From Echinometra lucunter (Eukaryota > Echinodermata > Echinoidea > Camarodonta > Echinometridae), in the NCBI GenBank assembly GCA_029962745.1, contig CM057162.1, positions 17,100,282-17,164,281 of the forward strand: 64,000 nucleotides of DNA. Direction: 5' to 3'. Position 1 is the stretch's first letter. Every line of letters begins with the position of its first letter. The notes beneath the pieces were generated by a model. That model did not search any database and was not told the DNA's origin. It worked only from the letters and a program-made list of their open reading frames with translations. The translations under genes were made by a program, and so were the position numbers. Below are positions 42,318 to 55,806 of this stretch, piece by piece.

Positions 42318-45300
42318 CTTGAAATTGAAAATCATTACACACTTTACTCAGTTGCATACATTCATGTTATGTAAATTATGATCAGATGACCTCACTGACA
42401 AAAGGTTGAAAAGATATCATGTTTATTTTGAAGAAAAAGTTTCAAATGGAAAAGAAATACTGTAAATAAGCTCTTGACTGCTCGCTGGCCAGCTTTAAAG
42501 TGATGTGTTTTGATTAAGGTGATGATTTTGTGTTAAAGTGACTTTGGGAATAATTTTTTAAAACTAGATTCGTGATCAAAAAACGGAAAAAATTTCCTAC
42601 TATAAACCAACCTGTTGGGAAGTTGACTTGGATGTCTCCCCTTTTTGGACGGTTTCTCTTTTCGATGCAGCTTTACTCCGTGCTATAAAACAGAACGTAG
42701 CACATATTATATTTTCTTAAAAAGTTAGTACCATTTTTTTTTCATTCCAGTTACAAGCATAAGGTTACTAAAGGTTTATTTCTAAACACGGCTTGTAGTT
42801 TAATCTGATTAGTTGAAATATAAGTATGATAAGTAATCAGTACATGTTTAATTTTGAAGAAATACTGAGGTGATGAAAGATAAGAAAATAACACAAAATG
42901 AGTTAATAACAGAAGTTTGGTTAGGCGTTTCTTCCTCGAGGGGGGCAGTTGTGAAACAGAAAGATATACTGCTCTAGGAAAGGACCTTTATACATGTTTT
43001 GTTTTTTCCCCCTGTGTGTTTGAGTGTTGTTGTTTTATGTTATAGTGATGTTAAAGAGAGGTCAGGGCAGGAGGTCTTACAGCATACCTTTCTTTCGTTT
43101 TACGGAACATAACAGTCCATAGAAGTGCATCAGCCCAGTTGAAATTAAGAGAATGACACCAGCGGAAGCAGTTGCCCCAAGAGCAATTGTCATGAAGGGT
43201 TGGCTTCTCCCTGAATATGGGGGCTCCTCTACAACTGGTGAGTTATGCATGAAGGAAAAAATAATAGCATGATTTCTTCTTTACAATTCGTTTGTCTGTT
43301 GTGCAGTTACAATAATTCTGCTTTAATGTAATTTCTTTAGCCAAACTGGAAATGTTTACTGTTAACATGATACAAAAACAAGGACTTGATAAACACATTT
43401 ATTGTGAATAATGCACAAACAGGACTTTGTTGAAAAGTGTGGGTGCATACACAGTCACACACCCACCCTTACGCACACATTGTACACCTACACAGCACAT
43501 CTTTAGACAGAACATGTAGAGTGAAAGAGGTAGGCCTATGGGTAATCCAAGTCATGGATCATGTTGTCTTCTGTTACACTTCATAAAAGAAAAAAAACAT
43601 TTGAAGTTGGAAAAAAAAAAGAAAACCATCAGCAGTTTATAACAAAAGATAGATATTGATAGGGAATATCAAGTCTAGGCAGTCTTCAGCAGCGGTTACA
43701 TTTAATGCTGAATAGATATATTCCAACATAAGCCTCACCTGTCAGATTGGCTGGTTTACTGCACAGCCCTCTCCCGAAGGTCACAACAACTGGGTCCGTA
43801 TTCGAGTCAAACGTGTCCTTTGTGCCAGGTTCAACACACTCTGCTTCAGTCACAGAAGAGCAGGATTCCCCTAGCGATGTGTTTTGCACGACGAGACAGA
43901 TGCCAGTGAAGGATTGGTTTTCCTTTGAAAATGTTAAGACTTTACTCCGTCTGTCCCAAGTGATGGTTATGCCTTTGTGATTTAAAAGAAAAGAAAAGAA
44001 CGCAATCCAAACGAATGCAACTGATATAGTAAATTTTAAAAGTCCATATCGTCATTTGGGTATGTTTGGTTGTTTACCTTATTATGTAGACTCTTCATCG
44101 AATCAATCATGCGAAGGAATGGAGACCAAAAAAATATATATTTTAGGGTATATCATGGCAAGAATGACGAAATACCATAAACACTGTGATGTTTATAGTT
44201 TGGGGGAGTCGAAGTACGTTTATGTGGTTTTGGAGTGTGTTTCTTCATGAGCAGTTGCTAGGATCATTTTTAAGGTTCCATTTTGTCAAAGTCATGACCA
44301 TAGCTAACGATAAACTTTCATTAGTATGTTTCTTTTCCTCTTCTATTATGGTATGATTTACTCTTAGGATATTTTTAGATGTTTGATCTTGCAAATTGGA
44401 ATAAGATCCCTTACATCGCTTTTAAACTTTCCAGTTGAAAGTTTGTCTTTTGCTATAGCCATTAGTCGTATTCATGTACATGATTAATGAATTTTCAGAA
44501 ACCAAACATATGTGTGTGTGGGTGTGTGTGTATGCGTGTGTATTGTTTTTGTTTGTTTGTTTGTTTGTTTGTTTAAGTTTTCCTATGAACTTAAATTTAG
44601 TTTAGTGATATATTGGACAACTAGCGAAAGCAAGATACAAATTTGCTTATAGCATACTCTTAAGCTGAAATTAATCCAAGTATAATGGAACTGACTGTTG
44701 GTTTTTTTCCTCTCAAGGAAATGAAAATATCTTCAAATGGTTCTCTATCCTTACCATAGCTCTCTGGTGGTAAAGCTGCATAGATGGCCCGAACAAGGAA
44801 GCACAGTGAATGAAAAAAATAGAGCACGAAGTTAATGGCGTTTCAAAACTGATTGTGGGTTTTCACAAGGCTGCGGTTTGTATTGTTTCGATTTGAAATG
44901 AAAGAAAAGAGTTATTTATAACTTTGATATTAAAGATTCGCTTCATTAACGGATCAACTGTCTGTTTCATTGCCTTCATTAAAACAACAGCATTAAGCGT
45001 GAGTTGATTTGCATGAACTTGACATCAGACATTATTCTTTTTTGAAATTTCCACTGCGTACCTTATTTTTGATAAGCAGATGTATATTTAGCATTCATTG
45101 TGGCTCGATCCGTGAAGATAATCTCTGCAAAAATTCCCATATAATGGTTGATAGTAAAGCCTTCTTCAATCCACCCTCTCCCCCCTTCCTTGTGATCCTA
45201 ATTATGTTTAAATGGAATAGAAAATATTCACAAAATACGATACGAAAAGAAATAACTTCTTCTCTATCATGTTGACTCCAAATCGAGTATAAAATTCATG

Positions 45301-48300
45301 TGAGTTTCTGGTGGTGACTATATTTCACTAGAAAATGTTGGTGAAATCGCTAGTGATGCAGGAACTCACGAGCTGTTGAAGCCTCTGCCTTTACTGAGCT
45401 GCTGTTCCCTGCAGCGTTCTCTGCCCACAGAGTAAGTCGATACCACGTGAATGGTTTCAGCCCTGTCAACTTGTAGATTGTCCCTATCAAGTTAGGAACG
45501 ACATTACACCCATCATCTTGGTCTTGCGTGTCGTTGAGACAGTATTCCAGACTGAAAGACTGTGGCAAGCCGCCATCGAATCCAGGTTGCCAAGCAATGA
45601 AGAGGTTTGAAGATTCCGTCTTGTTTCGGTCGATGACAAACCCAGAAGGTGGATCTGGGATAACTGTAAGATATAGCAAAACAATTTCCTATGGCATGTA
45701 TGGCTTGAACATATAACAAACGAAGTCTTAATACTATCTTTCATTAGTATCATTTTTGTTTCATTAAAAAAAAAAAAAAAAATCGTGATGTGGTAGTCGT
45801 GGTACAAAATATGCAATAAAGTTACATGAAGAAGAGAAATATTTGTCTTATCACACTCACTAGAATAGATTAAAGACGCACTGGAGTTACCGAGATCTGT
45901 AGTAACCTGACACTCATATTTGCCCGCATGGCTAAGTTGCACATTAGAGATGGCCAGAAAACCCGTTGAGATGGTTCCACGTTGTATCTCACCGGGGTAA
46001 ATGAGTGTTTTGGTGTTGTTTTCCAGGATCGTATCATTATGGAACCAGTAGAATTTGAAGGCTGGTGGGTTCGCATCCGACGTACATTCAAATTGGACAA
46101 TGACGAGTTTTCCATTGTCTTGAATGCGTCGAACAGAGATGTTGGCGATGATAGGAGAGTCTGTGTTAGGAAGACATGCAAGAGACGCAGAGAGTGGACG
46201 TGGTGAATGAGCTATGGGGAAATAGAAGGGGGAGGGGGAGGAGGAGTTATATAAATCAGATGCAACCTGGTTGGTACATTTTAGGTTCTGTAATACGAAA
46301 CGATGTAAAACAATGAAGCAGTGTGAGATAGCAACTGCAGAAGAGCTTGGATTTGTCGGGTTTTTTTTTTGTTTGTTCTACACAGTACTTGATATTTATA
46401 AATAAAACTAGTATACAACGCGAAAATCAATGCCTATAAGGGATAATATATAGCCGTTTAATAATTTTTTCTTATCATTACTTTTTCATGAGGTAGATAA
46501 AATTACATTATTTACTTACTTATTGATATAAAATCAAATATTGACCAGTAACGCTGAAAGAGTCATTTTACAAGCGAATATAGATAATTGCATTACAATC
46601 AAACATCCCATAACAATAATAATGGTAATAATATCAATAATAATAAACATAATGAAAACATAATCATAAATGAAATGGAAACACATATACTTTTAGCTGA
46701 GGAAAGAGGAGAGAGAGAGACATATAGAAAATGGAGGAGATGGTTAAGTCGTAGTTGCAGTTACGTTGAACTTACAAATGACTTTTAGAACCTTGGTATC
46801 ATTCTGAGACTTCAGAGAGGGCGCTGTCGGTTGCAGTATTTGACAGATGAGATGTTTCCCATGGTCGTTGCGTGATGGTGTGAACACAAGCGCACTTTGA
46901 GCATTTATACGACCGTTTTCATTTGTTGTAGGGCGAAGAGAAGAATTTTTCGTGACATTAGTTGACGCCATATACCAGTGCATTAGAGGAGCTGGGTATC
47001 CATCGTTGGCTGTGCAAGTGGCATTGGCCTGTTCACCATCCTTCAGATTATCGATACCGCCAATTTCTGGAGAATCGGGTGGTCCTGTATGCAGAGTATC
47101 CATGATGAAAGGTGGGAAATAATTATCAAAAAGCTGCTCAGTGGGGGTGGGGTAACATAATTCTAGTCTTTAAAGAAATGTACGTGGTTGAACAACAAAC
47201 CTCTTCTAGACAGATATGAAGGCTAATGGATGTTGATAAAAAGAGAAACAGCCCTACATTCATTGCTTTTGTTGAGAAAAGTAACTAAAGCAAAATCGTA
47301 TGCTTACTTATATGTGTATATGTGAATGGTTGTTTAAGTAGATTTATGTTTAGAGCCCTTCACTGATTACCGATCAAGATAAGGATCTTGTCACTTGCAT
47401 TCCACTGTTTTCATGACATGGTTCCATCTCATCAGCGAAAGTTAGATGTAAAATGCGATCCTGCATGGTAACGTCAGTCCAGAAATACGTATTCTATTTT
47501 GGCATTTTGCGCAAGTTGGCAGCTTTCGAATAGCATCTTATAACATGTAAGACAATCTGACACAGTTAAGCAATTTAAAATTGCTCTAGAAATAACTCAT
47601 GAGCAGATTTAGTCGACTAACAGCGCAAGCGCTACGATGTCATTGTAATCACATAAACTTACTCTACATGGAAGAAAGAACTCACCGTACACCATTAATC
47701 GGACTACCCGTCGATCAAAAAAGTTTTCCATAGTTGCGAAGCAGTGAAGGAATTGTCCATGGTGCTTTATTTCTATAAGTGTCGTGAAGGTGCTAACGGT
47801 GTCAAACAGGTTTGCATCCAAAGTATTGGGAATTGAAGTGCTTGTATTACCCGGAATACCATCGGTGTCATCAAGCACCCATGTTAACTTAACTGCCGGT
47901 AGAGACCCAATACTTTTACAAGTGAATGAAGTCGATGAATTCTCATAAATGTAAATGACAGTCGATTCGGTTTCCTCCTCAGGGTTATGGTGATCTGATG
48001 AAATCCGGATGCTGGTTGGTTTAACTAAGTAGGAGAAAAAAGAATATGCATATGTGTATATACATGTATGTATAAATATATATGCGAAATAAATGAGATT
48101 TTATACATCATTTATCATTCATGGACAAAGATGTTTCAAGACGGCTTTATTTATTTATTTATGTAAACGTGCCTATAGAGATTGAAGCGTAAGATGGAAT
48201 GAAATACTTAACGAGAATGGAGGACTATTAGGAAGTATTAAAATAACCTTTAGCACAGGAGTTTACACTGATTGTAAAGCGATGCTTCCTGAATCTGTGA

Positions 48301-51300
48301 CTATTTTATTCATTAGTAATCACTGTATCACAGTCAATTTATGACTTTTATTTCAATGCATTTTGATACACATCAAAATGATTTTTAAAACGAAACTGCT
48401 ACTTATCCACTAGTTTGTATAGGTGTTAGCTATGAGCGGGGGCAAGCAGTCAATACATTTTGCAATGACAACTCATCGCTTACCACTGCACTGTGTGTAC
48501 TGTGTTTAATACAACATGCAACCTTTAAAAAAACTTAAACCTTTAACTCGGTAATGAAAGGTGAAAATTTTTTTCCCCTTCTTCTTCTTCTTTGAAGGCT
48601 GCATGCTGTTCAAACGCCTCTGAAATCGACTGAATGACCCAATGGATCTCCGAGAGTTGTGTTTATTTTTGGCTGGAATGTTACCAAGAGATAATCCATA
48701 TGATCTAAAAGGAGAGATCTAGTTAGAGGGTACGAACTGAAAATGAAAAGAAAAAAAAAAACACGAAGAAGCAGAAGAAGAAATAATCTTTGGACTGAAT
48801 GATTCCAAATATAATGGAGGCAATAGTTGGATGAACAATTACTGTTACTGAAAACTTTTCTACCTTGAACATTTAGGTAGACTGAACGTTGACGATTATT
48901 GGTTAGTTCCGGATGTGATGCAACACAGCGGGGACTCTTCCCTTGATGATTCTAGGACGGTAAGATTGTAGCAACCTTTCGAGAGACATGGCTGTCACCT
49001 TGTGCAACATTAGAACTTATTCCAAGGGTGACAGGCATATACATTTTTACACGTCAGTCCATACTGCCAGAGGTCTTGCACCTTCTGATGCTCATATAGT
49101 GTCATGCTGCTCACCAGCTGTGACCGTTAAAGGTGCGTTGTTTCGTATCCTCTCGATCTCTCATCACCTTGATCACGAAGTACAAGCCATCGAGGTGGAG
49201 CTGGTAAAATGAAATAGCCATGATAATACCACATTTCAATCACGCGGAATCATACATGATTTAACTATGATCCCATTATATTATTAAAGAAGAATCAATC
49301 GTAATCTTAAAAAAAATGTTCATTCATCCTCGGAATATCTTGGAACAATATGCTAAGACTGATATCGAAAAGGATTATTTGTAACTGAAGTAGGGAGTGC
49401 ATTGTGTTCAAAACCTTTCATGGTAGTTATTGAAGTTTGTTGATCATTATGCTAAAGGGCCCCTCACACCTAACCGAATTGCCTGAAATATGCCTTGCGA
49501 TGGCTGGCGAAAGGCATTTGTTCAAAAATCGTTTTCAATGGTAACTGATAGTAAATCATATTTACCCTTCGTGTTTGGGTTCGTACACCTTCTGAACTAA
49601 CAGTTGCGATTATTCAAATTCGCGGGGAAATTTTGAACATGTTTAAAATTTCCCGACGAATTGAAAAATCGTTGGTCATCTGTTTGAATTCGCATCTCTT
49701 ATTTAGTCTGCGGTAATCGTTCGTTTATCGTTCGTGTGTTATTGTCGCGCATAGTCCCTCATCGCGCTTTTGCCAAAGTGGACCGATCTCGAAAGAACCC
49801 TGAACGAAGCAACACGATGACAAAATATGAGTTGCGCATGGAAACGAAGATACTATGACAAACGGATTTTCGCTTGCCATCTTCTGTGCGAAGGGAAACC
49901 AATACTAACTTTTACTAAATTTTAATAGCGATACATACACGAAGACAAGGCTAAGAGATACTAAGACAAACTATGGATTGCGAATGCGAGCGAATGACCA
50001 GACGAATAATTTGGCGAGTTCTGAGCTGCTCACTGTGACTGTGACTGCGACTTTCACTGTAGGCATGTTGCGTGGATGACTTCTCTGTCCGTACTGAAAT
50101 CCGGATGGACCTGGTCGATTTTTTACACCACGAGGAGCGCACACAAACGTACAAGAACGCCCGATCTATTCCCTCGTCTTCGTTTCTAATCGCACGCCAT
50201 ATCAAACCATTGCTCACTGTTCGTTCGTCTTATTGGGTTATATCAACCCTTCGCTCGCCTTCGGCTGCAATTTACTCAAAGAGGTGAACCGAAAAATCGA
50301 TATCCTTCGCATGTCATATTTATCCTTCGCTTACCGTGCGTTGATAAAATTTGACAATAGTTACTGATCGCATGATTTGACGGACATTTTATTTGAATTC
50401 GTTGAATTCACGTGCATTTCGTGCATTTTTCCCATTCGTCACCCTTCGTCCGCCTACATTCGGTCAGGTGTGAGGGGGCCTTAACATCAAACAAGCACCC
50501 CATTTGGAATGAATATCACAGCGCCCCCAAGAGTTGGTATTCATAGACTGCTAAGTAAAACACCGAATTTCATCGAAACATGGACTGTATCCATTTTCAA
50601 TGAAATTATAAACATGACAAAAGTTATTCATTTGTAAGTACTAAAACTAATTGTCATTCACTTATGATTCAATATATAATTATATAACCGAAATATATCA
50701 CTGAAATGGCTGCATTAATTCAAATCCAATTTTAAACTTTTTTCTAAGAAATTTAGGTTTCATTTGAAAATGGGGTGTATCCATCTTCTTTAATTAAAGG
50801 GAAATTCAGTTACACATTGAGAGTATGCTGACGTATATATTTTATCCAAACCTGCGCAGACACAAAATCAGTGCATAGGATAAGCACACCAACATTTATA
50901 CCTACACACTAGCACAATCGTCGGGGGGGGGGGGGGGGTGGGAACAGGGGATCATGGCCCTGTTTAGAATACCCCTGTTGATGCTTAAAAAAATCAAACA
51001 CAAGCATAATAGGTCAAGTTGTCTTAAATGAATATATGCACAATCGTGGATCTGTGCCCCACCCCCGAATAAGTAATATTATTCAGTTTATCAGATTGTT
51101 TGGACTTTACACGAGAGTTACCTTGATCTTTCTTTCTCTCTCTCTCTCTTTTGACTCTTAATTTTGTCTGCAGCTGCAGGTTTACACTTTCGTCTCCTTT
51201 TTTTTCTGTTTTCATTAATTTCATGCAGGTTGTCCAGGAAGTTCACTTACAAGGCTTGTCGAACGCATGTTCAGCTTTAGGAGGACCTGCAATTTCTTTT

Positions 51301-54300
51301 AACACATTTAAGCGTGCCTGTAATTATGAAAAAAAAAATGATTGAAATGTTTCGTCTATTTCCTTTCATCTAACATTAAAAGAATATACTCCAAAACCAT
51401 TTAATTTCAGGGAGGCCCAATTTTTGTGGCAGGCACAACAAAAATAGTGTTAACAACTGATCTCATTCCTTTGATTGTTGTGAACTTTTGAATCTTTTTT
51501 TTAATATATTTATGATAAATGTTGAATTTAAACATTTTTTTTCTTGATTCTGGTATCGGAACACCTGGCATAAAAAATATTGTAAGCAAAACTTGTGCTT
51601 TCAAAATTATCAAAGCCACACTGAGGACAATTACTACCTAGACACTTACCTCCTGGACGCCCCAATTACCACAGGAAAATTATTTCCAGGTCAATTACTT
51701 TGATAAACATTTCCAGGTAAGGGGATGGGACAGTTAATTGCCATAGGATGATTGTCTTGAGAGATGATTGTTCAGGGATATTTGCCGTGTGGTGAGGGGG
51801 AGCAGGGATGGGCTAATTGTTCGGAAGGGAGTTTTGGAGCTAGAACGGTCAAGGGGTAATTAAGGGGTGCAGCCCATCGCAACCTAAATTTCTAATATTA
51901 TTTTGTGGAAACCATGAACAGCAGTTGAATGGGTGGTTTCTGTATTTTGTAAAACGTTTGCTTTCTGCTGATGAGGTTAATACATTGACAATTTTAAAAT
52001 AAGAAAAGGAGCACCCCCCAAAAAAAAATGATTTAAGCAAAAGGAAGAACATAGTCATGAGATTCATCCACTGCGTAATTATACTACAACCCTCATAAGG
52101 TTGATGAATATTCACATTCTCATATACATTATATTTACGGGATGCCCATAAGCTAAACCCTCATTTCGTTGGTGTACGGCTTTATAGGATAGCAGTGCGC
52201 ACTTTAGACCCATCAAAAAATTCCTCATGGCTAGGACGGATGCAGAAGCGGAGTTGAGCCCCCTTGCAGCTGTCGAACAAAGTGCCCTCTCGCGCCCGTC
52301 CATATACGTCCATATATCCCCGATCCATGGAAGCTCCCTTTTTAAAGGGAGCTTCCATTGAGGAAATCTGTATTAAAATATGCATGCCCCGACACTGTAC
52401 AAACTTATGACTCATTAAGCTGGGAGGCAGATGCTGTCAGACTACAAAAACTGTAAAACGAGTAAATTTCATGTGCACGACATCCTAGAATTTCGAAAGT
52501 GCTGTGGTCGAGATTCGCGAAGTTTCAGTGCACAGTGTTTGATCACGAATGAAAAAGCACCAATCATTACTGCATTTCAGTATTGACTGTTTCTTGATGA
52601 AAAAAAAAACAAAAAAAAAAAAAAAAACAGCCGTAGTCGATAATAAGTTTAATGTTACAAACTTTACTTTTTTTTTTTTACAGCTACAGTATCCTGAGTA
52701 TTATAGGCCAATGTACATAAATTATAATCTCTTTGATTTGACATTCAAACTCTCCAAGAACAATAGTGAAAGTAAACTTGCATGTACTCTCATTTCGTCA
52801 TTTTTATTGAGGGGGGGGGGGGGACGATTTTATATAAGAAGACGATATTCAACACTCAAAACGTTGATTTAAAACCATCGCTAAAATGGTCCTGGTAAGT
52901 ATTGTAATTAGCTCCATACAGTTTTGCATGGTTGATGGCCAAGTTAGCATCGCTCAGCATGCTCAGTTCCTTCTGTGTTTAGCTTGCTATCTTTCATGGT
53001 ACTCTTTTGGACTGCTGCAACCATCTCTTTCCCCTCCAACCCATCAAAAGTATGTTGCTCGAAATATCCACTTATTACAATATCCGAAGCGCAAATTTAC
53101 AATATCGATGACAACGCAGTATTGGGTGAAATATTCGGTGCCAATTAGTCAAAAGGATATAGCCATCCTTTTTTTTTTTTCAGTTTATGTGGTGGTTGAA
53201 CCATTTCGCAATGGAAATCATAAATTTCGATGATTAAAAAATACTTTTCTAAGACCCATTTTACATCAAGCTTTGGGCCGCGGCTGCGCTTGGTGTAAAA
53301 GCTCAAAAATCAAATGCGGGGCCAATTTCGGACCAGCTCTGGAGGTTGTCTCGGCCGCGACCAGTTTTGGTGTAAACGCGGAGCTGGGCTAAATGCGGGG
53401 CCATCTTCCGTTTTCAATGATGTCATAAAGCCAATATTGTAGAATTACAAACCTGGCGCACAGGGATTAGAAAAAAGAAAAAAAAAAAAAAAAAAAAAAA
53501 AACTTTGTCAAATTGTAGAGCGCTCCTAGGGCGAAACTTTGAAAGGATCTAAACACAACAAAAAAAGTAACTCCCCCCTAATTCAAAATAGCATAACTTT
53601 TTAATAAAGACGTTTTTAGGAAAAATATTTGGCAGGATTGTTCCTACACTTATTGACTAACTTCTGTTTGAAAATAAGATTGATCTGTCAAGTCATGCAT
53701 GAGTGAGCAGACATTAAAGACAAAAATGTCACTTTTCAAAAGTCACAAGAGTCATGGGGGGGGGGGGGGGGGGTTAGTGAAATAGGATTTTTCTGGCGTT
53801 TGTTTAAGCGATGTTGATGTTTTTCGAGGTTGTGCCATGGTTTAGGGACAAAATTGCTAACGATGAAGCAAGAAATGCTGAAAATTTACAGTTTAATCCC
53901 GGAAAAACGACTACCTGGTATTTTCACATAATGTGCTGAATCATGTTGGTTGATGCCAATTTTTTCCACAAACTGAATGGATTTTGCAGATTTAGGAGGG
54001 CTGAACATCATTTTTCTAAAAAACAAAAACGAACTGTGATAAACATGAAAAGTGCCAGGGATAGACATGACTGGGTCAAACAATGGAAGAATTCAAATTC
54101 GCTAAGGGTTTGTTTCACAGAGCCCCAAAATGACTCTTGTGACTTTTGAAAAGTGACATCTTTGCCTTTAATGTTTGCTCACCCATGAATGACTGCACGG
54201 ATCAATCTCATTTTCTCACAGAAGTTAGTCAATAAGTGTAGAAACACTCCTGCTAAATTATTTTGCTAAAACAATTTCCGTTAAAAAAAGTTATGCTATT

Positions 54301-55767
54301 TCGAATAAGGGGGGAGTTACTTTTTTTTGTTATGTTTAGATACAGTCCGCGGCCGCGGTCCCGGTGTAAACGCACAAAATTGCGGGCCGGGGCCGGGGCC
54401 GGGCCGCGGCCGCTTGGTGTAAAAGGGGTCTAATTTCTGGTTTCAGATAGGTAAAGTACTATCTGCCTTTTTTTGTCGGACATCTTTAAGTCGGAGAGAT
54501 GGCAAATATATAACAGGGAGTTCAGACCCTAACACACAGGCACTCACAAAAGCCAAGTAAAACGGAAACAACTGAAAGGAAAATCAATTGCATGCATTTA
54601 CTCCTGCTCGCCCTGATGTAAAATTACATATTTTTAATTTTTAATTAACACGTTTGTGTTTACTATGGTAAATGCAAACATTCCTACACGAGCGTATTTA
54701 AAAAAAATAATTCCTCGCAATATCATTAGAAATTCAATACATTATTCTTGTATGCACTTAAGTTGACTGTTATACTAATTATTTGTTTGATAAACCCTGC
54801 TAACACACATTACATTTTATTCATATCATGCCTTCCAGCTGCATTGCTGTTCTTCATAGCACTTTTTAGATTAATTTCTGCTTTTTTGAATCACTAATTT
54901 CATTTCAGTCAAAACATATGGGTGGCCTATTGACTGAGTAGAATGAACGCAGAGAATGCATTGGGTCGGCTTGTCCATCCTGACGAAGAGGCCATAATGT
55001 GGATGAAGGCCGTTTTCAGGATAAATCATGGATTTAAAGTTTATAATCTCCTTTTAACTATAAAAAGACTAGGGGCCATGTCCCAACCCCCAACAATTTT
55101 CGCCGCGAAATTAGAACAGCCGCATTTTGCGCCATGCCACTTCCTGACTTCTTCTTTTTTTTTTTTTTTTCAAGTCTTGCGCATCTTTTAACACCAAGTT
55201 TACAAAAATCGGTCGTACCGTTACCGAGTCACGTGACCTTTTGTGACCTCATTCAGTCCGAAAAAGTAAAATTTCGGAGTTTTGTGTACGTAACGAATGG
55301 GAAAAAGCATTTCCTGATATTCCCCCATTATCAACTATAGTTTTCTCTGTGATGTGTCATTTTATTATCATCTATTCCAACTGAATATTAGTCCAGATAA
55401 CACCTTTAAACACCTAGTAAACTTTAAAAAAAAGTTAAAGTTGAAAGACGTAGAAATACATAAGAAATTCGCTTAAAAATAAAATATGTAAGAATTGAAA
55501 TTACTTTCAATTTTTTTGGGTCTAGCTTAATAATAGTTTTTAATGTTTATTAAGAAGTTCTCGCATTGAAATTTCGTCTCCAGGGCCTCTCGTTTCTTAA
55601 TGATCATTCACAATGTGTTTTATGCATATAATTTGCATTGATTATAGCATAAGCTGAAAAGATAAGGATTTACATAAGAAATAACAATGGATTTGTGTTC
55701 TTTATTCGATTCACAACGCCTATGCAAAATTTCCCGTCGATCGGTCATGTTGGGGCTGAGATATCAA

Positions 55768-55806
<39 letters not shown>

